Notes under the pieces: model-generated | Told to the model about the DNA's origin: nothing | What the model saw: only the letters and a program-made list of their open reading frames with translations | Database searches by the model: none | DNA from: JADFXI01 sp963784135 | Lineage (GTDB): Bacteria; Nitrospirota; Thermodesulfovibrionia; Thermodesulfovibrionales; Dissulfurispiraceae | Reading direction: 5' to 3' | Assembly (NCBI GenBank): GCA_963784135.1 | Contig: CAWAQG010000004.1 | Location: forward strand, 124,001-188,000 | DNA: 64,000 bases | Shown: positions 17,415-25,672 of the stretch, in pieces | How positions within the stretch are numbered: the stretch's first letter is position 1 | How the letters are laid out: every line of letters starts with the position of its first letter | Made by a program: the position numbers and the translations under genes

Positions 17415-17555
17415 ATGGCTGTAAACAACAACTTTATTGTGAAATTAACGGATGCCAAACTGCCCGATGTTCAGAAGGCCCTCGAACAGGCAGGCATCAA
17501 GGTCAGAAGCATAGTTGAAGTATTTAAAGAAGAAACTCCCTCTGAAAGCGCATAA
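17415..17555 (+). CDS. Small 46-residue protein of unknown function
   Basis: An ATG one base after the frr stop opens a 46-codon frame that ends in TAA at 17553-17555. The product starts MAVNNNFIVKLTDAKLPDVQ and ends KEETPSESA. The middle reads like a small alpha/beta unit (FIVKLTDAKL, then DVQKALEQAGIKV, then RSIVEVFKEE), with a beta-alpha-beta rhythm and no membrane segment. GGAGG near the end of frr serves as a ribosome site. Translational coupling to frr and the folded-protein character of the sequence argue that it is real, but I do not recognise a family. Confidence 0.6.
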   Translation: MAVNNNFIVKLTDAKLPDVQKALEQAGIKVRSIVEVFKEETPSESA

Positions 17556-17629
17556 AGCGATTTCTGTTTGAGAGGACCTGCTGCTGCGATATCCGGCAGC
17601 ATGCACGCGCAGGCGGGGAAGGAGGAACT

Positions 17630-18094
17630 ATGCCGCATAAGGCAAAAGGAAAAGCAAAAGAAACTTTGAAAGAAAAGCCTGAAAAGCTCTCCAGGGGGCA
17701 TGCCGCAGAAGATGAGAGCCTTCGCAAAGAACGATTAAGGAAACTATTGATTCAAAAAAGAGAGGAAATAATCAGGGAGGCAAAAAAGGAGATAAAGAAG
17801 TTCCAGTCGGGCGAAAACAGACAGCTTGTTGAGACTGTAATGGATGATGGCGACCTGTCTGTTGTTGATCTGGCAGAGGATATCAACCTCAAGCAGCTAA
17901 GTACCCATAGAGAGACGCTGATCAAAATAGATACCGCTCTCCGCAAACTGGGGGAGGGTACATATGGGATATGTGAAGAGTGCGGCGAAGATATCAGTGA
18001 GGAGCGGCTGAAAATAATGCCTTTTGCAATTTACTGCCGGGATGACCAGGAAAAAAAAGAAATAATGGAAAGGATCGAGCGGGAAGGACAATAG
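17630..18094 (+). CDS. DksA/TraR-family RNA polymerase-binding protein with altered zinc site
   Basis: A 154-residue protein with a Lys-rich N-terminus, a long charged helical hairpin (about 25-100) and a C-terminal DksA-type zinc finger. The first pair reads YGICEECGEDI and the second YCRDDQ where family members normally have CxxC, so the fourth Cys is replaced by Asp. Zinc could still bind through three Cys and one Asp, or be absent. DksA proteins enter the RNA polymerase secondary channel and adjust ribosomal and stress promoters. GGAGGAAC lies before the ATG. Its place at the end of the rpsB-tsf-pyrH-frr cluster is suggestive of growth-rate control, which is inference. Confidence 0.88.
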   Translation: MPHKAKGKAKETLKEKPEKLSRGHAAEDESLRKERLRKLLIQKREEIIREAKKEIKKFQSGENRQLVETVMDDGDLSVVDLAEDINLKQLSTHRETLIKIDTALRKLGEGTYGICEECGEDISEERLKIMPFAIYCRDDQEKKEIMERIEREGQ

Positions 18095-18097
18095 CGT

Positions 18098-18865
18098 TTA
18101 ATAATATATCCGCTCAAGGAAGAGACCCCTTGCCGGCGCCGTAGGGCCGGCAAGCCTTCTGTCCCTGGCGTCAAGAAGCTCCAAAATAGCTTCGGGCCTG
18201 AGCCTGCCTTTCCCGACTTCAATGATAGTCCCGGCAATATTTCTCACCATATGTCTCAGGAAACCGTCTCCTTCAACCCGCAACTTCAGAAAATTCCCCC
18301 TCACCCCTGCAGTCATGAAATCCATGGCATCGAATTTCTCCATAGAGCAATGAAAGATGGTCTTCGCAGGGTTTTTTGCCCCGCAACCGCTTGCCCTGAA
18401 CGACGTGAAGTCATGGGTGCCCTGCAAGAGTATTGCGGCGCTGCACATCCCGTCAAAGTCGAGGCCCTGGGGAATTCTCCATGCATAGTTATGGAGAAAG
18501 GGAGAAATGACCCGCATGTTGGCGATTATATAAAAGTATATCTTGCCTTTAGCGTCATATCTCGGATGAAAGGCCGCATCCGCGTCGCAGGCTTCAGTGA
18601 TCCTGATGTCCCAGGGGAGCAGCGCGTTGAGCGCGTCCCTGATAATGTCGCATTGAAGTGCCGATGCCGTTTTAAAGGAAGCCACCTGTGCAAGGGCGTG
18701 CACCCCTGCATCGGTCCTGCCGGCCGCAATAACTGATACCTGTTCTCCTGTTATTTTTGAGATGCGCTCCTGCAGCATCTGCTGTATGGAGGCGCATCCG
18801 GGCTGTATCTGCCATCCGTGATAGTGTGTTCCGTCGTACTGGATAACCAGTTTGATATTTCTCAT
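18098..18865 (-). CDS. truA: tRNA pseudouridine(38-40) synthase
   Basis: A roughly 255-residue TruA. The N-terminus MRNIKLVIQYDGTHYHGWQ is typical, the catalytic Asp lies in AAGRTDAGVHALAQVA (about residue 52), and HPRYDAKGKIYFY and GDGFLRHMVRNIAGTI follow. It isomerises uridines in the tRNA anticodon stem-loop. The ATG at 18865 was chosen because homology starts there; the frame extends six codons upstream. It converges with the dksA-like gene, three bases apart. A strong hairpin lies inside its 3' coding part at about 18130-18155. Confidence 0.95.
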   Translation of the reverse strand: MRNIKLVIQYDGTHYHGWQIQPGCASIQQMLQERISKITGEQVSVIAAGRTDAGVHALAQVASFKTASALQCDIIRDALNALLPWDIRITEACDADAAFHPRYDAKGKIYFYIIANMRVISPFLHNYAWRIPQGLDFDGMCSAAILLQGTHDFTSFRASGCGAKNPAKTIFHCSMEKFDAMDFMTAGVRGNFLKLRVEGDGFLRHMVRNIAGTIIEVGKGRLRPEAILELLDARDRRLAGPTAPARGLFLERIYY

Positions 18866-18939
18866 AAACGATAGTGTACCCAAAATATGCAGCTGATGTC
18901 ATGCGCCGATAGTTGGTCAGTCTGTTTTTGCTAAGGAAA

Positions 18940-19112
18940 GGAGCGGCAGGGGCAGGCGGTTTATCGGAGCGCTGAAACTACTTTTATTGCCGAGAGACAA
19001 TTCGTTATAGTAGCCACGTTAATGCCAATTCCCGGCTGGGGCTCGGCGTTACTCGCCCCTGTTAGAGCAGACCCGTGCATCGCTCCGATAAACAGCCTGC
19101 CCCTGCCGCTCC
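18940..19112. repeat. 173-bp inverted-repeat element
   Basis: Arms of 32 bases at 18940-18971 and 19081-19112 are inverted copies with a single mismatch; each contains GGAGCGGCAGGGGCAGGC. The 109-base interior has no convincing coding frame. The element fills the gap between the divergent truA and LOG-like genes. Such long near-perfect arms suggest a miniature transposon or a strong cruciform; no target duplication is evident. Confidence 0.65.
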
Positions 19113-19140
19113 AATATAATTTGGGATATAATAGGTAAAC

Positions 19141-19587
19141 ATGCAAGAAAAGATCGTTGCTGTCATAGGCGCCGGAAGCGCGGACAAAGAGCTGCTCGCA
19201 TTAGCCGAAGAAGTTGGAAGGCTTATCGCGCTGAATGGGGCCGTACTGGTTTGCGGCGGGCTCGGCGGAGTGATGGAGGCCGCTGCCAGAGGAGCTAATA
19301 CCGGGGGAGGCATCACAATCGGTATACTGCCGGGGCTTGAAAAGAGTGCTGCAAATCCTTATATCAATGTGCCGGTTGCCACCGGACTTGGAGAAATAAG
19401 AAATGCCGTCATTGTCCGCTCCGCCGATGTCCTGATAGCAATCGGAGGAGAATACGGCACTCTTTCCGAGATAGCCTTAGGGCTCAAGACCGGGAAAACC
19501 GTCATCGGCATCAGGACCTGGGACATAAAAGGTATAGTCAAGGCACACGGCGCCGAAGATGCAGTAAACAAAGCGCTCGGATTGTAA
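19141..19587 (+). CDS. LOG-family/TIGR00725-like nucleotide-binding protein
   Basis: A 148-residue Rossmann-like protein with VAVIGAGSADKELLALA-type start, GAVLVCGGLGGVMEAAARGA, GGGITIGILPG and IAIGGEYGTLSEIALGLKTGK. This is the layout of the short LOG-related family (often labelled lysine decarboxylase-like, though that activity is not supported for such proteins). The PGGxGTxxE motif of true cytokinin-releasing LOG enzymes is replaced by GGEYGTLSE. A nucleotide or nucleotide-sugar ligand is likely; the function is unknown. No clear ribosome site precedes the ATG. Confidence 0.82.
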   Translation: MQEKIVAVIGAGSADKELLALAEEVGRLIALNGAVLVCGGLGGVMEAAARGANTGGGITIGILPGLEKSAANPYINVPVATGLGEIRNAVIVRSADVLIAIGGEYGTLSEIALGLKTGKTVIGIRTWDIKGIVKAHGAEDAVNKALGL

Positions 19588-19612
19588 AATATTATTGTTA
19601 TTTAGCATCCCG

Positions 19613-19618
19613 TATAAT
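19613..19618 (+). promoter_or_regulatory. -10 box upstream of the DsrC-like gene
   Basis: A consensus TATAAT lies 47 bases before the start codon at 19665. No acceptable -35 hexamer is found at 16-18 bases upstream (TTGTTA lies only 12 bases away), so this is a partial match. Confidence 0.3.
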
Positions 19619-19664
19619 ATAATTTTTATGAGGGAGTAAAATAATATCATGGAGGACTGAAAAA

Positions 19665-20009
19665 ATGCCCTACATTGAGTACGGAGGATTAAAAATTGCT
19701 GTTGATGCTGAGGGATATCTTGCTGCCGGCGAGGAATGGAATGACAAGGTGGCGTGCGCTCTGGCCGAAAATGAGGGGATAGATGAGCTCACAAAAGACA
19801 GGCTGGATATAATACGGTTTATGCGCGATTACTATAAGAAATATAACTTCTTTCCAATTCTGCGCGCTGTTTGCAAAAATGTCCATCAACCAAAGAATTG
19901 CTTCAGTGAGGATTTTCTCGATCCCCTTACGGCATGGAAAATAGCCGGACTCCCCAAGCCAGATGAGCATGTAATCGGCGACTTGAGGGGAGAAGGCGGG
20001 GTTGTATGA
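19665..20009 (+). CDS. DsrC/TusE-family sulfur-relay-like protein lacking the C-terminal Cys
   Basis: A 114-residue member of the DsrC/TusE/DsvC family: VDAEGYLAAGEEWNDKVACALAENEGI, then LDIIRFMRDYYKKYNFFPILRAV and AWKIAGLPKP. True DsrC carries a penultimate Cys in GLPKPxxCV and a second Cys about ten residues earlier. Here the C-terminus continues PDEHVIGDLRGEGGVV without Cys. Other Cys are present in AVCKNVHQPKNC. Persulfide transfer through the C-terminal arm is therefore unlikely, and a regulatory or alternative role is possible. GGAGG lies upstream of the ATG. No dsrAB or tus genes are in the window. Confidence 0.82.
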   Translation: MPYIEYGGLKIAVDAEGYLAAGEEWNDKVACALAENEGIDELTKDRLDIIRFMRDYYKKYNFFPILRAVCKNVHQPKNCFSEDFLDPLTAWKIAGLPKPDEHVIGDLRGEGGVV

Positions 20010-20021
20010 TGAACTGAAGCT

Positions 20022-20327
20022 CTAAGCCTTCTTGCGGGGAAGATGGCTCAAGTTCCGGACAAAAGTCCTGATAGGGGTCGCGGGGAAGCTTATCATTGTT
20101 ACGGTGCCCCGTGATCCCAGTTCCACGGACATGTTCATAATCTGTTCGGGGTCAAGTGCCTCGACGATGCTTAGGAAGTCATAGAGCCCAAGCATGGCAT
20201 ACTGTTCAAGCACCTTGACGCCAATCTTCTCAAGCTCCTCGTTGACCTCAAACAGTCGGTCCGGCTGCTTTTTGATGGTCTTCCGGCCTTCTTCGGTCAG
20301 CGTGCTGAGGACAATGTACAATCCCAT
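20022..20327 (-). CDS. GYD-domain protein
   Basis: A 101-residue protein of the GYD family (ferredoxin-like, dimeric alpha-beta barrel type). It starts MGLYIVLSTLTEEGRKTIKK and contains YAMLGLYDFLSIVEALD, where GLYDF takes the place of the GxYD signature, and a C-terminal RTFVRNL. AAGGAGG lies before the ATG. It is the last gene of the tkt-tal-zwf-pgl group, 19 bases after pgl. The role of GYD proteins is not known. Confidence 0.8.
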   Translation of the reverse strand: MGLYIVLSTLTEEGRKTIKKQPDRLFEVNEELEKIGVKVLEQYAMLGLYDFLSIVEALDPEQIMNMSVELGSRGTVTMISFPATPIRTFVRNLSHLPRKKA

Positions 20328-20346
20328 AACGACCTCCTTTTATTAC

Positions 20347-21099
20347 TTATTGTGTTTTGTTAATGCCTGATAAATACTGCGCAGCTTCGGTATCAGCGAG
20401 GAACAACAGGTCGCCCTTACCGGGGGTTACCAGTGACGCCGGAAGATGGCTGTTCCTTCTCTCCACAACATCACGGAACACCGATGCCTTGGTCTTCCCG
20501 CTCACAAGAAATACCACCATGCGTGCATTGTTAATTACGGAAAGCGTCAGCGTAATCCGGTCATGCCTGTTTTTATCAAGTACCACTGCGCCGGCAAGAT
20601 GGCGAGTATCACGGAGAGCAGCATCCCCCGGGAAAAGCGATGCGGTATGCCCGTCCTCGCCTATCCCAAGCATAACAAGATCGAATTCGGGAATGCCTGC
20701 GGCAGGCAGCATGAAAAATTCTTTCATTTCCTCCTCATACTTTCCCGCCGCTGGCAGCGGGTCAGATTCACCGGTAGCTACGGCATGGACATTACCGGCC
20801 GGGATTGGTATGTTTTTTAAGAGTGTCTCGCTGAGCAAGCGGTAATTGCTGTCAGCACTGTCCGGGGGGACAAAGCGCTCATCAGCAAAGAACAGATGTG
20901 TTCTGTCCCACTGGAGCCGTGCTCTTTCAGCAGCAAGTTTCCGGTAAAACAGCACCGGAGTTTTTCCTCCCGAAAGGGCCGCGGTAAAACAACCTCTGCT
21001 TTTGATAGCGTATACGGAGAGTTCGCGCCACCGCTCCACCATAAAATTTGCCATCTTATCGCCCGTCTCAAAAATCAAAACGTTGCGCGAATTTTTCAT
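20347..21099 (-). CDS. pgl: 6-phosphogluconolactonase
   Basis: A 250-residue Pgl/DevB-type lactonase of the glucosamine-6-phosphate isomerase fold. Typical elements are FTAALSGGKTPVLFYRKLA, TEILF-equivalent THLFFADERFVPPDSADSNY, MLGIGEDGHTASLFPG and the C-terminal RITLTLSVINNARMVVFLVSG. It hydrolyses 6-phosphogluconolactone, the step between zwf and gnd. It follows zwf closely on the same strand. Confidence 0.94.
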   Translation of the reverse strand: MKNSRNVLIFETGDKMANFMVERWRELSVYAIKSRGCFTAALSGGKTPVLFYRKLAAERARLQWDRTHLFFADERFVPPDSADSNYRLLSETLLKNIPIPAGNVHAVATGESDPLPAAGKYEEEMKEFFMLPAAGIPEFDLVMLGIGEDGHTASLFPGDAALRDTRHLAGAVVLDKNRHDRITLTLSVINNARMVVFLVSGKTKASVFRDVVERRNSHLPASLVTPGKGDLLFLADTEAAQYLSGINKTQ

Positions 21100-21110
21100 G
21101 ACCCTGACTT

Positions 21111-22667
21111 TTACCTTGTTATCCAGTAGCGCCCGTCCTGCTCAAGCAACCTGTGCGCCGCTTCCGGCCCCCAGGCGCCGGCCGCGTAATTAGGGAAATC
21201 CTCGGGAGGAGCGCTTTCCCAAAGACTAATGACCGGATCAACGACCGCCCACATCTCCTCGACTGCATCTTGCCTGACAAAAAGCGTCAAATCCCCTTTC
21301 AGCATATCGATAAGCAACCGCTCATAAGCAGGGTGCATGGGCATCTTAAATGTTTCGTTATAGCTGAAAACCATATCCACCGGATATACCTGGTTCCCGG
21401 AATAGGGGTATTTCACACTAAACCTGAGGGCAATCTTTTCATCGGGCTGAATGGTCAGAACGAGAACATTCGGCTCCAGGACGTCGCATGTTCTCCCGAA
21501 GAGTTTCACCGGAAAATGTTTAAGCTGTAAGCAAATCTCGGTGACGCGCCTGGGCATGCGCTTGCCGGTGCGGAGATAAAAAGGAACACCCGCCCACCGG
21601 AGATTGTCTATATAGAATTTTCCGGCAAAAAAAGTCGGGGTGTTTGAATCAGCGGCAACACGGTCCTCCGCCCTGTAGCCAGGGACCTCGCTGCCGTTTA
21701 ATTCCCCCCGGCCATATTGTCCCCTTACAATATAGTTATGAATATAGTTTGCGTCTATCGAATGGACCGACCTGAATATTTTTAATTTCTCCTCGTGGAT
21801 AAAATCTGCTTTGAACCCAACGGGAGGCTCCATTGCAATAAGGCCGAAAAGCTGCATGATGTGATTCTGCACGATGTCCCTCACCACCCCGGCCTGTTCA
21901 TAAAATGCGCCCCGGTGCCCGATGCCCACATCTTCAGCGACAGTAATCTGCACATTGTCCACGTAATGCCGGTCCCATATCTCAGCAAAAAGTGTATTGA
22001 TAAAACGCAGGAATATAATATTCTGGACTGGGTCTTTCGCAAGATAATGATCGATCCGGTATATTTGATATTCTTCAAAGGCGCCGGTCAATACCTTATT
22101 AAATTCGACTGCAGACCGGCGGTCGTGCCCGAACGGTTTTTCAATAATTATTTTGGTAGTGAATACGCCCTGGCAGAGATTGTGCTTCTTCAATTGATGC
22201 ACGGCCATAGGCACTACCTGTGGCGGCACCGCCATATAATAAACTACCTGCTTGCCTCCTTTGGAATCCGGGATTGTAATCCGGTCGGTTTTAACGCGCA
22301 GGTCTTCAAAGCTCTCATCTTTCTCGAAAATTCCCGAAAGAAAGTAAAGATGCCGGCTGAACTGGTCCCATTTTTCCTCGTCAAATTCTCGCTCGCCGAA
22401 CTGTTTGACAGCATCCTTCATCATGGCCCTGTATGCCTCATCACTCACTTCATAGCGGCCGAATCCCAGTATCGAGAATTTCTGATCAGGCACTACTTCA
22501 TCGCAAAACAGATTAAAGATTGACGGCAGAAGTTTCCTTTTGCTCAGATCTCCGGCCCCGCCGAAGATTACCATGGTAAATGGTTCAATAACGGATTCCT
22601 CAGCCGGTATATCGCAGGTTTGAAGGAACTTGCTGTAGAGAATATCTTTATCTGTTTCAGCAGCCAT
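21111..22667 (-). CDS. zwf: Glucose-6-phosphate 1-dehydrogenase
   Basis: A 518-residue G6PD. The nucleotide-binding loop is FGGAGDLSKRKLLPSIFNL, IIEKPFGHDRRSA follows, and the substrate-binding signature RIDHYLAKDPVQNI sits near residue 210. This enzyme is the entry point of the oxidative pentose phosphate pathway and yields NAD(P)H. Coenzyme preference cannot be read here. It lies between tal and pgl in a same-strand run. Confidence 0.97.
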   Translation of the reverse strand: MAAETDKDILYSKFLQTCDIPAEESVIEPFTMVIFGGAGDLSKRKLLPSIFNLFCDEVVPDQKFSILGFGRYEVSDEAYRAMMKDAVKQFGEREFDEEKWDQFSRHLYFLSGIFEKDESFEDLRVKTDRITIPDSKGGKQVVYYMAVPPQVVPMAVHQLKKHNLCQGVFTTKIIIEKPFGHDRRSAVEFNKVLTGAFEEYQIYRIDHYLAKDPVQNIIFLRFINTLFAEIWDRHYVDNVQITVAEDVGIGHRGAFYEQAGVVRDIVQNHIMQLFGLIAMEPPVGFKADFIHEEKLKIFRSVHSIDANYIHNYIVRGQYGRGELNGSEVPGYRAEDRVAADSNTPTFFAGKFYIDNLRWAGVPFYLRTGKRMPRRVTEICLQLKHFPVKLFGRTCDVLEPNVLVLTIQPDEKIALRFSVKYPYSGNQVYPVDMVFSYNETFKMPMHPAYERLLIDMLKGDLTLFVRQDAVEEMWAVVDPVISLWESAPPEDFPNYAAGAWGPEAAHRLLEQDGRYWITR

Positions 22668-22723
22668 AGTTCACACTCCGCTCCATGCCGTTGCCAGGTC
22701 ACTACTATGCATAGTTGAAGCTC

Positions 22724-23587
22724 TTACGCTATGAGGTCATTCCAGTCTTTCGAGAACCTTTCCATACCCTTGACCGTCAAATCATGGGCAATATCATATT
22801 CCTGCCAATTCTTCGAGAGATCGATTTCTTTATAGGGGATGTCTTTCAGTGCGCCACGTTTGTAAATATAATCGGCGCCTGGAAAAGGCATGCCTCTCTG
22901 CCCCCATTCCCTCAGTATTTCATAAGGGGTGGTGATGATGTCGGAGCCGAGTTCGAGCGCATAGAGGAAGTGGTCCATGCTGCGCACGCTGGCGGTCAGC
23001 ACTTCTACATGGCCGTCGCCCTGCCGGTACATTTTTAAAATACTCGCAATCAAATCCATCCCGTTTTCTCCCCTGTCGTCAAGCCTGCCTATAAAAGGGG
23101 AGACAAATACCTGCCCTTTTTTGGCGCCTCTCGTCGCAGCATACACAGCCGCCGCCTGCTCCTGGGTGAAGCAAAGAGTCAAGTTGACGCGAAGTCCCTC
23201 TTTGACCGCCTGTTCCGCTGCTTTCAGTCCCTCCTTTGATGACGGGAACTTTATGTGCGCATTAGGTATCCAGGAAAACATCTCCCTGCCCATAGCCAGC
23301 ATTTTATCCGCCGGGGTAGAAGAATCGGCATAGACTTCGACAGAGACAGACCCCATAGGTATCAAGGCAGAGATAGTCTTTACCACGTTGCGGTAAAAAT
23401 CAAAGATCTCATCCTGTGTGAATTTCGGGCCGCGCGCAAGGCGCTCTTTGGCCTTTGGGTTTTTCGAAATTAGAGTGGGATTTGTCGTCTGCCCGTCAAG
23501 AAAGCCCGTAAGAGAGATGATTTCTCCGGCCTCCTCAGGGTCGCCCCCATCCAAAAATATTCTTGACCTAAGGTCCTGCGGTCTCAT
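22724..23587 (-). CDS. tal: Transaldolase-family protein
   Basis: A 287-residue transaldolase-type barrel. GQTTNPTLISKNPK, SVSVEVYADSSTPADKML, HIKFPSSKEGLKAAE (with the Schiff-base Lys in HIKFP) and VNLTLCFTQEQAAAVYAATR are family motifs. It interconverts sedoheptulose 7-phosphate/glyceraldehyde 3-phosphate and erythrose 4-phosphate/fructose 6-phosphate. Its start overlaps the tkt stop by four bases (ATGA), so the two are translationally coupled. Confidence 0.92.
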   Translation of the reverse strand: MRPQDLRSRIFLDGGDPEEAGEIISLTGFLDGQTTNPTLISKNPKAKERLARGPKFTQDEIFDFYRNVVKTISALIPMGSVSVEVYADSSTPADKMLAMGREMFSWIPNAHIKFPSSKEGLKAAEQAVKEGLRVNLTLCFTQEQAAAVYAATRGAKKGQVFVSPFIGRLDDRGENGMDLIASILKMYRQGDGHVEVLTASVRSMDHFLYALELGSDIITTPYEILREWGQRGMPFPGADYIYKRGALKDIPYKEIDLSKNWQEYDIAHDLTVKGMERFSKDWNDLIA

Positions 23588-25449
23588 AAAACCTCCCTTG
23601 TCTTTTTTATAATAGCGTTCTTTGAAATTTCTTCATAATCAAGCAACTCTTCCGGCTTTCCGCTTTTGGGCATTTTCCGCACCGCCAGCGAGTATATCGG
23701 CGCAGATTCACCGGCAAGGGCGCTTCTGACCGCCTCGCCGATGCCGCCTTCTGCGTGATGGTCCTCTACTGTTATGACTGCCCTGGTGCCCATTATCGTC
23801 CATTTAAGCGCCTCACTGTCAATTGGTTTTACACAGTAAAGATCGACAACCCGGATATAAATGCCTTCTCGTGCAAGTTCCTCATATGCGCCGAGCGCTT
23901 CAAAAACCGTCACACCCGCAGCTATGACTGTGACATCATCGCTGACGCTCTGCCTGAGGGTCTTGCATTTTCCGATGGGGAATGCCTCATGAGCGCCATA
24001 GAGGATGGGGGTGTTTTCTCTTGTCGTGCGTATGTAGACCATACCTTTGTGACGCGCAGCCTCTTCCACCAGTTTTTCAGTGGAGATCGCATCGGAAGGA
24101 TACAGCACGACACAGTCCAGCACCGACCTGAACATTGCGATGTCCTCGAGGCCCATTTGGGATGGACCATCCTGTCCTATAGATACCCCTGCATGGGACC
24201 CGCAGAATTTTATGTTCGACTCCGAATACTGTGTCATTCTAATCTGGTCGAAGGCACGGGTAAAGAATGCCGCGAAAGTCGATACAAAAGGGATTTTTCC
24301 CCTGCAAGCCAAACCCAACGCGGAGCCGACCATATTCTGCTCCGCAATGTACATCTCGAAAAACCGGTCAGGGAAGGCATCCTTAAATGCATCGGAATAC
24401 GTTGAATTGCTCACCTCGGCATCAAGCACCGCCATATCCGGGAATTCGGGGAATATCCTCTTCAGAGCGTTGCCGTATGCCTTTCTCGTTGCAACAGGTT
24501 TTCCTTCCTCGTAAGAGGGAGGGCCGGCCTTGACGGAGGAGTTCTGCTCAGGGTAAAGGTCTTCAGGTTTGGCTATTTGTCCCCTCAATGAGGTATCGAC
24601 AGTCCCCAGGTCCCTGAGTGCCTGATCGAGCTGCTCCTTGCTCAAGGTTTTGCCGTGCCAGCCGTTTTTGTCCTCTACAAAAGATACACCCTTGCCTTTG
24701 ACAGTCCTGGCGATTATCATCACCGGCTTGTCCCTGTTCTCGACGGCTTTGTCATAAGCGGGCAGTATCTCATCAAAGTTGTGCCCGTCTATAACAATCG
24801 TTTCCCAGCCGAATGACGCAATTCTTGACGCATATGCCTCGGTATCATGGCCGTACATAGTTTCACCGCGCTGACCCAGCCGGTTAACGTCGAGAATGCC
24901 GATAAGATTATTGAGCCTGTAATGCGCGGCCAACTGCATCGCCTCCCACTGTGAGCCTTCCGCCATTTCGCTGTCGCCGAGCAGCACGTAGGTCCGATAG
25001 GTGAGCTTGTCGATATATTTGGCGTTGAGTGCCATTCCTGATGCGATGGAGAGTCCCTGTCCCAGCGAGCCGGTCGCCGCCTCAGCATAACGGAAAGTTG
25101 CCGTAGGATGACCCTCCAGCGTGCTTCCGAACATCCTGTATGTCATCAATTCCTGCACGCTTATTTTTCCGGCTGCAGTCCATAAGGAATAAAGGAGCGG
25201 CGAAGCATGGCCTTTGGAAAATATCAGACGGTCATTGCAGGGATGTTTCGGGTTTTCCGCATCGTATCTGAATAATCCGGTAAACATAAGGCCGACGAGC
25301 AAATCGGCAGCCGACAAAGAGGAAGTTGGATGGCCTGAGCCGGCGCCGGTAGTTGAAATAAGTATAAAATAGCGGACCAGCCTGGCAAGCTTTTCCAGAT
25401 CACCCTTCCCTGCTTTAGAGCCGTGAATGCTCTTTCCTTCATCTTTCAT
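23584..25449 (-). CDS. tkt: Transketolase
   Basis: A roughly 621-residue single-chain transketolase. The N-terminal part has HPTSSLSAADLLVGLMF, HPCNDRLIFSKGHASPLLY and the thiamine-diphosphate motif GDSEMAEGSQWEAM with NRLGQ. The pyrimidine-binding domain has FEMYIAEQNMVGSALGLA and GPSQMGLEDIAMFR, and a transketolase C-terminal domain follows. The ATG at 25449 was chosen because GAGGTG lies seven bases upstream; a GTG four codons earlier is possible. It heads the run tkt-tal-zwf-pgl-GYD. Confidence 0.95.
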   Translation of the reverse strand: MKDEGKSIHGSKAGKGDLEKLARLVRYFILISTTGAGSGHPTSSLSAADLLVGLMFTGLFRYDAENPKHPCNDRLIFSKGHASPLLYSLWTAAGKISVQELMTYRMFGSTLEGHPTATFRYAEAATGSLGQGLSIASGMALNAKYIDKLTYRTYVLLGDSEMAEGSQWEAMQLAAHYRLNNLIGILDVNRLGQRGETMYGHDTEAYASRIASFGWETIVIDGHNFDEILPAYDKAVENRDKPVMIIARTVKGKGVSFVEDKNGWHGKTLSKEQLDQALRDLGTVDTSLRGQIAKPEDLYPEQNSSVKAGPPSYEEGKPVATRKAYGNALKRIFPEFPDMAVLDAEVSNSTYSDAFKDAFPDRFFEMYIAEQNMVGSALGLACRGKIPFVSTFAAFFTRAFDQIRMTQYSESNIKFCGSHAGVSIGQDGPSQMGLEDIAMFRSVLDCVVLYPSDAISTEKLVEEAARHKGMVYIRTTRENTPILYGAHEAFPIGKCKTLRQSVSDDVTVIAAGVTVFEALGAYEELAREGIYIRVVDLYCVKPIDSEALKWTIMGTRAVITVEDHHAEGGIGEAVRSALAGESAPIYSLAVRKMPKSGKPEELLDYEEISKNAIIKKTREVL

Positions 25450-25524
25450 GCGGCACCTCACTACATATGTTTAACGCTTAAAAGTCCGGCATTCCCGGTT
25501 AAGACTACCCATAGTAATGGCATA

Positions 25525-25553
25525 ATTATATCACATGTTTTGAGGTTCCGTAA
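25525..25553 (-). promoter_or_regulatory. Candidate promoter for the tkt-tal-zwf-pgl run
   Basis: On the minus strand a consensus TATAAT (25530-25525) is preceded at 17 bases by TTACGG, a weak -35. The position leaves a leader of about 70 bases to the tkt start. The gap is shared with the divergent glgA gene. Confidence 0.4.
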
Positions 25554-25672
25554 TTTTTCCTTAAACACTTTTCCGCGGTTGACTTTATATTCCTGTCATA
25601 ATTGCATTATAATTCTCTCACGATGGTTGAAACAGGCATTATAGATCCATTGAGCCCGATAAGAGGTCACAT

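Noticed and set aside
18130..18155. Nine-pair GC hairpin near the end of truA as terminator of the dksA-like gene
   Set aside because: It is inside truA coding sequence and has no following T-run.
21795..22523. Plus-strand frame of 242 codons
   Set aside because: It is antisense to zwf and shows no coherent domain or ribosome site.
25579..25613. TTGACT and TATAAT before glgA as its promoter
   Set aside because: The spacing is 23 bases, too long for a standard promoter, and alternatives at 12 bases are too short.
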